From NCBI GenBank assembly GCA_017462825.1, contig JAFTQI010000033.1, positions 1-33,402 of the forward strand: a DNA stretch of 33,402 nucleotides. The letters run 5' to 3'. This document shows, one piece after another, positions 23,259 to 31,083 of this stretch. This DNA is from Clostridia bacterium. GTDB lineage: Bacteria; Bacillota_A; Clostridia; Christensenellales; Borkfalkiaceae. The position numbers and the translations under genes were made by a program. Each line of letters opens with the position of its first letter. Position 1 is the first letter of the stretch. The notes beneath the pieces were generated by a model, which made no database searches, had not been told where the DNA came from, and was given only the letters and a program-made list of their open reading frames with translations.

Positions 23259-24905
23259 ATGCATAAAACGATAAATAGCAGCGAATTTCGTAAAATGATT
23301 CTCGTCGGCGCGAAACAACTCGACGTAAATCGCGCGAGAGTGGACGCGCTGAACGTATTTCCCGTTCCCGACGGCGATACGGGTACAAATATGTCCTTAA
23401 CGATGCAATCGGCGGTAAGAGAATTGACGGCTTGTCCATCGAGTGCATTCTCCGATGTATGCGACAGTCTTTCCAAGGGCGCTTTGAAAGGCGCGCGCGG
23501 AAACTCGGGCGTTATCACTTCCCAAATTTTAAAGGGTATGTGTACCGTTTTGCGTAAAACGGAAAAAGAAATCGACGTAAAAACGTTCGCAAAAGCGTTT
23601 GAGTCTGGCTCGAAAGTTGCGTACGGCGCGGTATCCGTGCCCAAAGAAGGCACGATTCTCACCGTTATCCGTATGATGAGCGAATACGCCATGAAAACGG
23701 CGTCGAAAAAGAAAAATATCGAAGAATTTTTAGAAGACGTTATCAAAGAGGGTGATAGAGCACTTGCGCTGACCCCCGAAATGCTCCCCGTGCTTAAAAA
23801 AGCGGGCGTAGTAGACTCGGGCGGCGTCGGTCTTATGGTCATCATCAAAGGTTTCCTTGCCGCGCTTACGGGCGAAGAAATTGCGGATAACGTAATGGAT
23901 ATGGACGCAGCGCCTGCAGGGGACTCTGATTTTGGCGATAACTCCGCGATTATGAGCATGGAGCTTGCGGACATTGAATTTGCATATTGCACCGAATTCT
24001 TCATTATCAATATGAAAAAGAGCACGACGCTTGCCGCAATCGACAGATTACGTGAAAAATTGATGGCAATCGGCGATAGCGTTATTTGTATCGGGGACTT
24101 GGAGCTTGTAAAAGTACACGTACACACCAACCAGCCTGGTAAAGCGCTTACTTACGCGCTTGAGCTTGGTGAGTTGGAAAGACCCAAGATTGAGAACATG
24201 CTCGAGCAAAACCGTCAGCTCAAAGCGAAGCTTGAAGCGGAAAAGAAAGAAATGGGTATGCTCGCGATTTGTACGGGCGCAGGTCTTTCGGAAATCTTCA
24301 AGGATTTGTTCGTAGACCGCATTATCGAAGGCGGTCAAACGATGAACCCTTCCGCAAGCGATATCGCGAATGCGGCGCAAAAAATTAATGCGGAGCACAT
24401 TTTCGTATTCCCCAACAACAAGAATATCATTCTTGCCGCGGAACAAGCGAAAAATCTCGTAGAAAACAAAAAAATCCACGTAATTCCCACGAAAAACGTA
24501 CCGCAAGGCTTTGCGGCGGCGCTTGAATTCAACCCCGAAGCAACGGCGGAAGAAAATAAGACCAACATGGTCCACGCGCTCGATAACGTAAAAGTAGGTC
24601 AAGTCACCTACGCAGTGCGTAATACGTCCTTGAACGGTTTCTCCATTAAGGAAGGGGATATTATCGGTCTTGACGATAAAAAGATTCTTGCAAAATCGCA
24701 CTCGCTCGAAGAAACGGTGCTCAAACTCATCGCAAGAATGAAAGAGGACTTCCATCAAGTCATCACCCTCTACTACGGCGAGGACGTAAAGGAAGAAGAA
24801 GCGGAAGCGCTTTGCGAAACGATTGCGGAAAAATATCCCGATTGCGACGTAGACTTCCACAACGGCGGTCAGTCCGTTTACTACTATATTATGTCTTTGG
24901 AATAA
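23259..24905 (+). CDS. fakA: fatty acid kinase catalytic subunit FakA (DAK domain)
   Basis: A 548-residue protein of the DhaL/DAK2 (YloV) type. The N-terminal ATP-binding domain has the metal-binding motif PVPDGDTGTNMSLTM and the segment KGARGNSGVITSQI. The middle and C-terminal parts (about 300-548) are family-specific. In Staphylococcus, FakA phosphorylates fatty acids held by DegV-family FakB proteins, for use in phospholipid synthesis. A DegV protein is encoded at 29458 in this window and could be its partner; this link is inference. The ATG at 23259 has the ribosome binding site AAAGGAG. The asp23-fakA-recG order is conserved in Firmicutes, except that sdaAB/sdaAA do not intervene. Confidence 0.9.
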   Translation: MHKTINSSEFRKMILVGAKQLDVNRARVDALNVFPVPDGDTGTNMSLTMQSAVRELTACPSSAFSDVCDSLSKGALKGARGNSGVITSQILKGMCTVLRKTEKEIDVKTFAKAFESGSKVAYGAVSVPKEGTILTVIRMMSEYAMKTASKKKNIEEFLEDVIKEGDRALALTPEMLPVLKKAGVVDSGGVGLMVIIKGFLAALTGEEIADNVMDMDAAPAGDSDFGDNSAIMSMELADIEFAYCTEFFIINMKKSTTLAAIDRLREKLMAIGDSVICIGDLELVKVHVHTNQPGKALTYALELGELERPKIENMLEQNRQLKAKLEAEKKEMGMLAICTGAGLSEIFKDLFVDRIIEGGQTMNPSASDIANAAQKINAEHIFVFPNNKNIILAAEQAKNLVENKKIHVIPTKNVPQGFAAALEFNPEATAEENKTNMVHALDNVKVGQVTYAVRNTSLNGFSIKEGDIIGLDDKKILAKSHSLEETVLKLIARMKEDFHQVITLYYGEDVKEEEAEALCETIAEKYPDCDVDFHNGGQSVYYYIMSLE

Positions 24906-24969
24906 TGTGTAAATATACATTTAATTCCGCATAATTATATAAAAGTGTAGAAAAAGCAAACCAAAGAAA

Positions 24970-25000
24970 GGGATAGGCGGACGGCGTCTATTCCTTTTTT
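24970..25000 (+). terminator. Rho-independent terminator after fakA
   Basis: A hairpin GGGATAG (24970-24976) with CTATTCC (24988-24994, one G-T pair) is followed by six T (24995-25000). It lies 23 nt before recG, so recG may need read-through or a promoter of its own that I cannot see. Confidence 0.75.
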
Positions 25001-25022
25001 GCACAAAACAGGTAGGTGAAAG

Positions 25023-27029
25023 ATGAAGCTTTCCATGCTGCGCTCGATCGGTGAAAAGCGCGAAAAGGATTTTAATAAGCTTGGGATATTTACGGCGGAA
25101 GATCTTGTCCGCTTTTATCCGCGCGCCTATCTGGATTTAACAGAAAGGGTTTCCCTGCGCGGCGCGTACAATAACGATATGGCGCTCGTGGCGTGTGAAG
25201 TGACCCGTCTTGCGCCTGTCAACCATGCGAGCAGGCTGAAAGTCGTAAAGGCATATTGCTCGCAGGACGGTTTCCCGTTTACCGTCGTATGGTTTAATCA
25301 GCCGTACGTTGCGCAAAAGCTGAAAGCGGGGGAATATCTCTTTTACGGGCGTGTTCAAAACAAATTCGGGCAGGTTTCGCTCGTGAATCCTACTTTTGAG
25401 CCGTTAGATAAAAATTACCGTTTGAAAGGGATTGTGCCCGTGTATTCGCTTAAGGGCTCGCTTTCGCAAAAGGTGGTGCGCTCGGCGGTGAAAGAGGCGT
25501 TGCAAAGGGTGGACCTTTCGACAGTCATTCCATGGCAAATCGTCAAAAAATTCGGTTTACCCGATTTAGAAAGGGCGTATTTTGAAGTGCATAATCCAAC
25601 GTCGCACGAGAAAAAAGACGTCGCGTCCGAGCGTATCGCGCTTGAAGAATATTTCACGCTTATTTCCGCGTTCAAAATTATCAAGGGCGGAAAGGAAGAA
25701 GCGCGTTTGCATAATTATACAGTGACGGCGAAAGAGGTGAAAGCCTTTTCCGAACGTTTCGGTTTTGAGTTTACGGACGGACAAAAACGTGCGGTCAATG
25801 AAATTTTTATGAACTTGAACGAGCCGACGAAAATGAATCGGCTTATTCAAGGCGACGTTGGCAGCGGTAAAACGGCGGTTGCTTTGTGCGGTATTTATAT
25901 GGCGGTCAAGAGCGGCTTTAAGGCGGCATATTTATCTCCGACGGAAGTGCTTGCCGAGCAAAATTATCACGTTTTGGAGCGATATTTCCCCGATTATAAG
26001 GTAGGGTATCTTGCCGGCGGTATGACGGCGAAAGAGAAGCGGGAAATGAAAACCCGACTCAAAAACGGCGAGATCGATATTATTTGCGGTACGCACGCAA
26101 TTATTCAAGGGGACGTAGAAATCCCGAAATTGAGCTTTATCGTATGCGACGAGCAGCATCGCTTTGGCGTAGCGCAGCGCAATGCCCTTGCGGAAAAAGG
26201 GGAGGGAACGGATATGCTCGTTATGAGCGCAACGCCTATTCCGCGTACGTTGTCTTTAATTTTCTACGGGGACTTGGACGTTACGACGATTACGGACAAG
26301 CCCAAAGCCCGTCAGGAAATTGCAACGAGTATTATCCCCGAAAGTAAGTATGACGATATGCTCGAATACGTGCGCAAAGAAACGGCGGCGGGCAAGCAGG
26401 CGTATATGGTTTGTGCGAAAATCGACGACGATGAGGAAGGCTCGATTATGAGCGTGACAGAGCTGTACGAGGAATTAAAGGGTCGGCTTCCGACCGTCCG
26501 TTTTGGGCTTCTTCACGGCAGAATGAAAGAAAAAGAAAAGACGGAAGTGATGACGGCGTTCAAAAACCGCGAGTACGATTGCTTGGTTTCGACGACGGTT
26601 ATCGAGGTCGGCGTAGACGTACCGAACGCGACGATTATGATTATTTATAATGCCGAGAGGTTTGGGCTTTCGCAGCTCCATCAGCTTCGAGGCAGAGTCG
26701 GGCGCGGCGGGGAAAAGAGCTACTGTTTCCTTTTACAAGGCGCGGAAAGCGAAACGGCGAAAGAGCGGCTTTTGACCTTGAAAAACAATACGGACGGTTT
26801 CAAAATCGCGGAAAAGGACTTGGAAATGCGCGGCAGCGGCGATTTCTTCGGCACGCGGCAATCGGGAAAAGTGCTTACGGATATTAAGAACTTGCGCTAC
26901 CCCACGAGCGTGATTTTTACGGCGAAAAAGATGAGCGACGACGCTTTCGCGATGGGGCTTGCGGACGAGCGGGTACGCGACGCGGCAATTAAAAAATATG
27001 AAAGCTTAAAAGATGTTGTGCTCAATTAA
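25023..27029 (+). CDS. recG: ATP-dependent DNA helicase RecG
   Basis: A 668-residue superfamily 2 helicase that remodels stalled forks and branch-migrates Holliday junctions. The N-terminal wedge domain covers about residues 1-240. The helicase core has Walker A GDVGSGKTAVAL, motif II DEQHRFGV, then SATPIPRTL, and the C-terminal motifs TTVIEVGVDVPNA and HQLRGRVGRGG. The length is close to the usual 670-690. Its position after the asp23-fakA pair is the Firmicutes norm. The GGTAGGTGAAAG before the ATG acts as the ribosome binding site. No clear terminator follows. Confidence 0.96.
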   Translation: MKLSMLRSIGEKREKDFNKLGIFTAEDLVRFYPRAYLDLTERVSLRGAYNNDMALVACEVTRLAPVNHASRLKVVKAYCSQDGFPFTVVWFNQPYVAQKLKAGEYLFYGRVQNKFGQVSLVNPTFEPLDKNYRLKGIVPVYSLKGSLSQKVVRSAVKEALQRVDLSTVIPWQIVKKFGLPDLERAYFEVHNPTSHEKKDVASERIALEEYFTLISAFKIIKGGKEEARLHNYTVTAKEVKAFSERFGFEFTDGQKRAVNEIFMNLNEPTKMNRLIQGDVGSGKTAVALCGIYMAVKSGFKAAYLSPTEVLAEQNYHVLERYFPDYKVGYLAGGMTAKEKREMKTRLKNGEIDIICGTHAIIQGDVEIPKLSFIVCDEQHRFGVAQRNALAEKGEGTDMLVMSATPIPRTLSLIFYGDLDVTTITDKPKARQEIATSIIPESKYDDMLEYVRKETAAGKQAYMVCAKIDDDEEGSIMSVTELYEELKGRLPTVRFGLLHGRMKEKEKTEVMTAFKNREYDCLVSTTVIEVGVDVPNATIMIIYNAERFGLSQLHQLRGRVGRGGEKSYCFLLQGAESETAKERLLTLKNNTDGFKIAEKDLEMRGSGDFFGTRQSGKVLTDIKNLRYPTSVIFTAKKMSDDAFAMGLADERVRDAAIKKYESLKDVVLN

Positions 27030-27099
27030 AAAAGCGAGCGGTTTCCGTGAAAAAAGAAAGAAAAAATGACAAAAAAGGTAAAATTTTTTTCTACGGGTA

Positions 27100-27128
27100 T
27101 TGACGGATAAGAAAAAATGTTGTATAAT
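27100..27128 (+). promoter_or_regulatory. promoter for the HisIE-like gene
   Basis: TTGACG (27100-27105), a 17-nt spacer and TATAAT (27123-27128). The gene therefore has its own promoter, independent of recG. An ACGGAGGTG ribosome binding site precedes the ATG at 27162. Confidence 0.8.
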
Positions 27129-27161
27129 AAATACGAAAGATGCTATACGGAGGTGTAACTG

Positions 27162-27803
27162 ATGGCAACGAAACAAGAAGTAAATGTAAATATCAATAAT
27201 TTCAAATTTGATAAAGACGGGTTGATTTCCGTTGTTGCGCAAGATTATGAGAGCGGCGAAGTGCTGATGCTTGGATATATGAATCAAGACGCGGCGGAAA
27301 AGACGTTTGCCACGGGTTACGCGCATTATTACAGCCGTTCGAAAAAATCGGTGAATAAGTACGGCGAAACGCTTGGCAATACGCAAAAGGTAAAAGCGGC
27401 GTTCTTGAACGCGGACAACGACCAACTTCTTTTGAAAGTTCGTCAAAAGGGCAAAGCGGACGCGGAAAAGAACTCCTTTAGCGCGTTCTCGCAACAAATC
27501 GTGGGCGAATATAACGACATCGGCGGTGAAATGTTCGGCAGACTCCAACGCATTATCACGGACGTTAAGAACAATCCCGAAGAAGGCGCTTACACGAGTT
27601 TCCTTTTCGTGCGCGGCGTGGATAGAATCGGCAAGAAAGTAGGCGAAGAAGCGGTAGAGCTTGTTATCGCGGCGAAGAACGGCGAAAAGAATGGCGTTGT
27701 ATGCGAAGCGGCGGATCTTCTCTACCACGTAATGGTGCTTTTGAATGCGGAAGACGTGAAGATTTCCGAGGTTTGCGCGGAACTTTGCAAGCGTAATAGA
27801 TAA
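27162..27803 (+). CDS. hisIE: HisI-HisE-like protein with degenerate cyclohydrolase domain
   Basis: A 213-residue fusion resembling bifunctional HisIE, which performs histidine steps 2 and 3. The C-terminal HisE half (about 112-213) looks intact, with the metal-binding GEEAVELVIAAK and CEAADLLYH motifs of phosphoribosyl-ATP pyrophosphohydrolase. The N-terminal HisI half keeps the fold (VLMLGYMN, SRSKKS, KYGETLGN) but has lost all three zinc cysteines. The DCDxD motif is now Asn83-Ala84-Asp85-Asn86-Asp87, and the ACHTGxxSCF region reads ADAEKNSF. No Cys occurs in the first 105 residues. No other histidine gene is nearby. The HisI activity is doubtful; a repurposed or HisE-only enzyme is likely. 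Confidence 0.85.
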   Translation: MATKQEVNVNINNFKFDKDGLISVVAQDYESGEVLMLGYMNQDAAEKTFATGYAHYYSRSKKSVNKYGETLGNTQKVKAAFLNADNDQLLLKVRQKGKADAEKNSFSAFSQQIVGEYNDIGGEMFGRLQRIITDVKNNPEEGAYTSFLFVRGVDRIGKKVGEEAVELVIAAKNGEKNGVVCEAADLLYHVMVLLNAEDVKISEVCAELCKRNR

Positions 27804-27819
27804 TATAATAAAGGGAAAT

Positions 27820-27856
27820 AAAGCCGCTTTGGCAAGACTGCCAAAGCGGCTTTCTC
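27820..27856 (+). terminator. Rho-independent terminator after the HisIE-like gene
   Basis: A perfect 15-bp stem (27820-27834 with 27839-27853) has an AGAC loop. The T-rich tail (TTTCTC) partly overlaps the stem. Confidence 0.8.
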
Positions 27857-27922
27857 ATTTCCGCAAAAAACGCCGCCCCAAAAGCCTCAAAATTGCTTTA
27901 TTTAGCTTAAAAACGTTCAATT

Positions 27923-28018
27923 CTACTGTGGGTAGAGTCCATTTTTTGGGCAGTAGAGTGGAAAAAAGAGGTTAGTAGAGCAAGAATTTCCACAAAAAAC
28001 TTGTTTTTTGGGAAAAAA
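27923..28018. other. degenerate repeats and A/T palindromes before the tandem array
   Basis: Part of the gene-free stretch 27804-28359. TAGAG motifs recur at 27933, 27954 and 27976, 21-22 nt apart. CTACTG (27923-27928) and CAGTAG (27951-27956) are inverted. AAAAAAC-TT-GTTTTTT (27994-28009) is a perfect palindrome, followed by GGG and six A (28013-28018). The motif spacing matches the 22-nt period that follows, so this may be a decayed extension of that array. A/T tracts here would bend or melt easily. Confidence 0.5.
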
Positions 28019-28020
28019 TG

Positions 28021-28152
28021 GGGTAAGATAGTAAGTGCGAATGGGTAAGACACTGAGCGCGAATGGGTAAGGCGGTAAGCACGAATGTGTAGGACACTGA
28101 GTGCGAATGTGTAGGACAATAAGCACGAATGTGTAGGATAGTAAGTGCGAAT
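28021..28152. repeat. six-unit 22-bp tandem repeat upstream of minD
   Basis: Six consecutive 22-nt units at 28021, 28043, 28065, 28087, 28109 and 28131, with no spacers. The general form is GGGTAAG or GTGTAGG, then a variable ACACTGA/ATAGTAA-like core, then G(C/T)(G/A)CGAAT. Units 1-3 start GGGTAAG/GGGTAAGG and units 4-6 start GTGTAGG, so the array probably grew by block duplication. The 22-bp period is close to two DNA helical turns, placing every unit on one face of the helix, as for protein-binding iterons. The long frames across it exist only because the unit lacks stops. Confidence 0.9.
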
Positions 28153-28177
28153 TAAAAAATTTCACTTTTTGCGAATT

Positions 28178-28220
28178 GCAAGGCTAAGCCTTGCCCCTCG
28201 TCTTAGCGTCTAGCCGCGCG
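28178..28220 (+). repeat. dispersed palindrome-plus-tail element, copy D (divergent)
   Basis: A perfect 17-nt palindrome, GCAAGGCT-A-AGCCTTGC (28178-28194), then CCCTC and a tail (28200-28220) matching copy A at about 15 of 21 positions (CTTAGCGTCTAGCCGCGCG). It lies between the 22-bp array and minD. Confidence 0.6.
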
Positions 28221-28359
28221 TTCGTAGCGCAATTACTTTGCTTATGCTTTCCCAAAAATTATCCAAGATTCGCTCGAATATGACAAAATATCCCCGAAAT
28301 CTTATGATAAGATATTCTTTGCTGAAAAAGCGGACGGAATATTTGCATAGGAGCGGAGT

Positions 28360-29130
28360 ATGGCAAGGAAGATTGTAATCACGAGCGGAAAGGGCGGAGT
28401 AGGTAAGACGACGGTAGCGGTGCAGCTCGCCGCGCAGTTGGCGCGAAAAGGTTGCCGTGTGGCGCTTTGCGACGGGGATTTGGGTTTGAACAACATCGAC
28501 GTCGCGGCAGGGGTAGAAAACCTCGTCACTTACGATTTGGTAGACGTTATTGAAGGACGGTGCAGGGCGAAGCAAGCGCTTGTCAAGCACCCGAAAATTC
28601 CCACTTTGCATATCCTTACGAGCAGTCATTCCGCGCCCGAGCGGTACGTTTCGCCGCAGGCAATGAAAGTGGTTTTAGAAACGCTCGCGCCGCAATTTGA
28701 TTTTATCATTATCGACTGTCCTGCGGGGATAGACGAAGGGTTTCATAGGGCGGTGGCGGCTGCTGATGAAGCGATTGTCGTAACGACGCCGCGCATTTCC
28801 GCGCTTCGTGACGCTGACAAGGCGCTCACGGTACTCAAAAGCTATCAATTAAATGGGATTTCGGTGGTTGTGAATATGCTGCGCGGCGATTTGCTCTTAT
28901 CGGGCGAATGTCTTTCCCCCAAAGACGTGCGCGAGCTTTTAAAAACGCCCATTCTTGGCGTGTTGCCCGAAACGTATTCGGTTTGTGAGGGGGATTTGAG
29001 CGTTTCTCACGCCGCTTTTCGTGTGCTTGCGAATAATCTTTTGACGGGCAAAAGAAAGCTTTATGACGTAACGAAAAAATATAGCGGTTTTTTTGGGAAT
29101 ATCCGCCGCGTATTAAAGCGGAAGCTTTGA
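28360..29130 (+). CDS. minD: septum-site ATPase MinD
   Basis: A 256-residue ParA/MinD ATPase that positions the division site by cycling on the membrane. It has the deviant Walker A KGGVGKT (Lys11, Lys16), the DGDLGLNNIDV switch region and DCPAGID. YDLVDVIEGRCRAKQAL and VVTTPRISALRDADK identify it as MinD rather than a generic ParA or FlhG. The C-terminus, GFFGNIRRVLKRKL, fits the amphipathic membrane-targeting helix. GGAGCGGAG precedes the ATG. No minC is present, which is unusual, since minC-minD-minE are often together. A probable minE follows 13 nt downstream. The 22-bp array lies 207 nt upstream; I see no convincing promoter. Confidence 0.9.
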   Translation: MARKIVITSGKGGVGKTTVAVQLAAQLARKGCRVALCDGDLGLNNIDVAAGVENLVTYDLVDVIEGRCRAKQALVKHPKIPTLHILTSSHSAPERYVSPQAMKVVLETLAPQFDFIIIDCPAGIDEGFHRAVAAADEAIVVTTPRISALRDADKALTVLKSYQLNGISVVVNMLRGDLLLSGECLSPKDVRELLKTPILGVLPETYSVCEGDLSVSHAAFRVLANNLLTGKRKLYDVTKKYSGFFGNIRRVLKRKL

Positions 29131-29143
29131 AAGGCGGTGCGGT

Positions 29144-29377
29144 ATGAAAGATAGATTAGACGGCTTTAAGCGGATAAACGACGTATTGCAAGCGGATAAA
29201 TCGGTGATGAGCGATAGCTGTAAAGCGCTCGTACTACAAGATTTTGCCGATAAATTTAACGAATATTTTGATTTGATCGGGTTGCCGAGAATGGAATTGA
29301 CCTGTAAAAACGGAACGTACAGCGTGACCCTTTCTTTTGAAGCGGAACGGATACGGAAATTTCAAGTCTTAAAATAA
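29144..29377 (+). CDS. probable divergent MinE topological specificity factor
   Basis: A 77-residue protein directly after minD, with a Shine-Dalgarno (AAAGGCGG) in the 13-nt gap. MinE stimulates the MinD ATPase and drives Min oscillation. The N-terminal third (KDRLDGFKRINDVLQADK) could be the MinD-contact helix. The remainder has the helix-strand pattern of the MinE dimerisation domain (ADKFNEYFDLIGLPRMEL, then strands SVTLSFEAERI). Sequence identity to known MinE cannot be judged here, so the call rests on size, order and secondary-structure pattern. The alternative is an unrelated small MinD partner. Confidence 0.55.
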   Translation: MKDRLDGFKRINDVLQADKSVMSDSCKALVLQDFADKFNEYFDLIGLPRMELTCKNGTYSVTLSFEAERIRKFQVLK

Positions 29378-29457
29378 ACAATTTGAAATTGCGTGCAGTT
29401 GTATGAGAGCAAAAATCAAAGAATAAAAATCTATCAAGATAAAAGGAGTATTTACCT

Positions 29458-30333
29458 ATGGAAAACAGAAAATTTGATATTGTGACCGATTCAGGGTGCG
29501 ACATGCCTGCGGAATATTTAGAAAAGCACGGTGTTTCTTGCGCGAAACTCGGTTTCACGATGAACAATATCAATTACGAAGGGGAAGGCGGCGAACATAT
29601 TTCGGAAAAGGATTTCTATGCGCAGCTTCGTGCGGGCAGTATGCCTACGACTTATCAAGTAACGGGGGAAATGGCGCGCCAGCATATTGAAAAATCCTTG
29701 AAAGTAGGCCGCGACGTACTCGTTATTGCATTCTCGGGCGGACTTTCTGGTACGGCAGGCAGCTTTATCGTGGCGGCTCGGCAGCTTTCCGAAGAATACC
29801 CCGATAGAAAAATCCGCGTAATCGACTCCCTTTGTGCGTCCATGGGACAAGGCTTGCTTTTGCATTACGCGGTTCAAAAAGCGGATAGCGGCGCTTCTAT
29901 CGACGAAACGTACGAATACGCGGAAGCGTTGAAATTGAAGATTTGCCACCATTTCACCGTAGATAATTTGTTCCACTTAAAGCGCGGCGGCCGTGTTTCG
30001 ACGGCAAGCGCGATTATCGGGTCGATGCTGAAAATTAAACCCGTTATGCATGTAGATAACGAAGGAAAACTCACGGTGCTTTCCAAGGTCATGGGTAGAA
30101 AGAAATCGCTCGCAACGCTTGTGGAAAACCTCTTCGCATGCGCGGACATGAACGAAACCGACCCTATTTTCATCAGCCACGGCGATTGTATCGAGGACGT
30201 GGAATACGTAAAAACACTCATTCGCGACAGACTCCCGAACGTGGAAATTTACGTGCATTATGTAGGTACGGTAATCGGCACGCACTCGGGCGCGGGTACG
30301 GTGGCGCTCTTTAATAAGGGCAAACAAAGATAA
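29458..30333 (+). CDS. DegV-family fatty acid-binding protein (possible FakB)
   Basis: A 291-residue DegV protein, which holds a single fatty acid in a buried tunnel. Signature segments are DIVTDSGCDMP at the N-terminus, TTYQVTG with the conserved Thr/Ser, AFSGGLSGTAGS, VIDSLCASMGQG, and the C-terminal HYVGTVIGTHSGAGTVAL. As FakB, such proteins present fatty acids to FakA for phosphorylation; a FakA homologue is encoded at 23259. That link is inference, because DegV paralogues are common. AAAGGAG precedes the ATG. A terminator lies between its end and the convergent trmO. Confidence 0.92.
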   Translation: MENRKFDIVTDSGCDMPAEYLEKHGVSCAKLGFTMNNINYEGEGGEHISEKDFYAQLRAGSMPTTYQVTGEMARQHIEKSLKVGRDVLVIAFSGGLSGTAGSFIVAARQLSEEYPDRKIRVIDSLCASMGQGLLLHYAVQKADSGASIDETYEYAEALKLKICHHFTVDNLFHLKRGGRVSTASAIIGSMLKIKPVMHVDNEGKLTVLSKVMGRKKSLATLVENLFACADMNETDPIFISHGDCIEDVEYVKTLIRDRLPNVEIYVHYVGTVIGTHSGAGTVALFNKGKQR

Positions 30334-30353
30334 GGATAGATAGGCTAGTAAGA

Positions 30354-30395
30354 GCCCCCGATTTACTGTTTGTAAATCGGGGGCGTATTGTTTTT
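30354..30395 (+). terminator. terminator between the convergent DegV and trmO genes
   Basis: A perfect 13-bp stem (30354-30366 with 30372-30384) has a 5-nt loop, followed by GTATTG and a T5 run at 30391-30395. It also partly overlaps the 3' end of trmO on the minus strand. Confidence 0.82.
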
Positions 30396-31074
30396 AGTTC
30401 GCTTTAAAAACGTCGAAGACGGTAAGGGCGTCTGCGTTGACGGTGAATTTTATCTCGAAATCGGCAAACCGCATGCCGTATTCCCGAGCGGGATCGTCCT
30501 GATAGGAAGGACGGGGATCGTCGGCAAGACATTCCAAAAGCCCTTCTTGTTTTTCCTTAGGGATTTTCTCCAAAAGTGAGGTGGGGAATTCCACCTTCAG
30601 GCGATAATCTTTTTGCCCGTCCGCATATCCGCCGACCGCCTCCAAACGGCAGTCCGTATAGGGCAGGTAGGGCTTGATGTCAAAAATCGGGGTGTTGTCG
30701 AGCAAATCCGCGCCCGAAACAATCAGTACCTCGCCAACGTCCGTGCGGTGTTCAACGCGTTCTAACTTCACGCAAGAAAGCCCGATGGGATTGGGGCGGA
30801 AGGGGGAGCGGCTTGCAAAAACGCCCACGCGCTCGTTGCCGCCGAGCCTCGGCGGCCGTACCGTTGCCGACCAACCCTCTTTATGCGCTTTCGAGAAATC
30901 GAAAAGCAGCCAAAGATGAGAAAACTGTTCGATGGCGCGTAAAGCGTCGGGAGTGCGGTATTCGGGCTCAAATACAATCTCCGAAGTCAAGGACGGCGCG
31001 CGGCCGCTTTGGCGGGGAATGCCGAATTTTTCCTTGAAATCCGTTTTGATATAGGCGATTGGTTTCATTTCCAT
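30394..31074 (-). CDS. trmO: tRNA (N6-threonylcarbamoyladenosine-37) methyltransferase TrmO
   Basis: A 226-residue member of the TsaA/TrmO family, which uses SAM to add a methyl group to t6A37 in some tRNAs. The signature block is FASRSPFRPNPIGLS; PIFDIKPYLPYTD is also conserved. The length agrees with the 225-240 residues usual for TrmO with its C-terminal extension. The promoter sets the start: on the minus strand TATAAT ends at 31084, so the transcript begins near 31077, only about 3 nt before the ATG at 31074 (a second ATG lies at 31068). The mRNA would be leaderless, with no Shine-Dalgarno. It is one of only two minus-strand genes here. Confidence 0.92.
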   Translation of the reverse strand: MEMKPIAYIKTDFKEKFGIPRQSGRAPSLTSEIVFEPEYRTPDALRAIEQFSHLWLLFDFSKAHKEGWSATVRPPRLGGNERVGVFASRSPFRPNPIGLSCVKLERVEHRTDVGEVLIVSGADLLDNTPIFDIKPYLPYTDCRLEAVGGYADGQKDYRLKVEFPTSLLEKIPKEKQEGLLECLADDPRPSYQDDPAREYGMRFADFEIKFTVNADALTVFDVFKAN

Positions 31075-31083
31075 AGTAAAGCT

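Noticed and set aside
28021..28152. CRISPR array
   Set aside because: The units are directly adjacent with no unique spacers, and no cas genes are present.
27907..28165. Two minus-strand frames of 70-80 codons through the 22-bp array
   Set aside because: They exist only because the repeat unit has no stop in those frames; no ribosome binding site and no plausible protein.
28021..28260. Plasmid-type replication origin with iterons and DnaA boxes
   Set aside because: The 22-bp period fits, but only weak DnaA-box-like words (TTATCCAAG near 28259) occur, there is no Rep gene, and the surroundings are chromosomal core genes.
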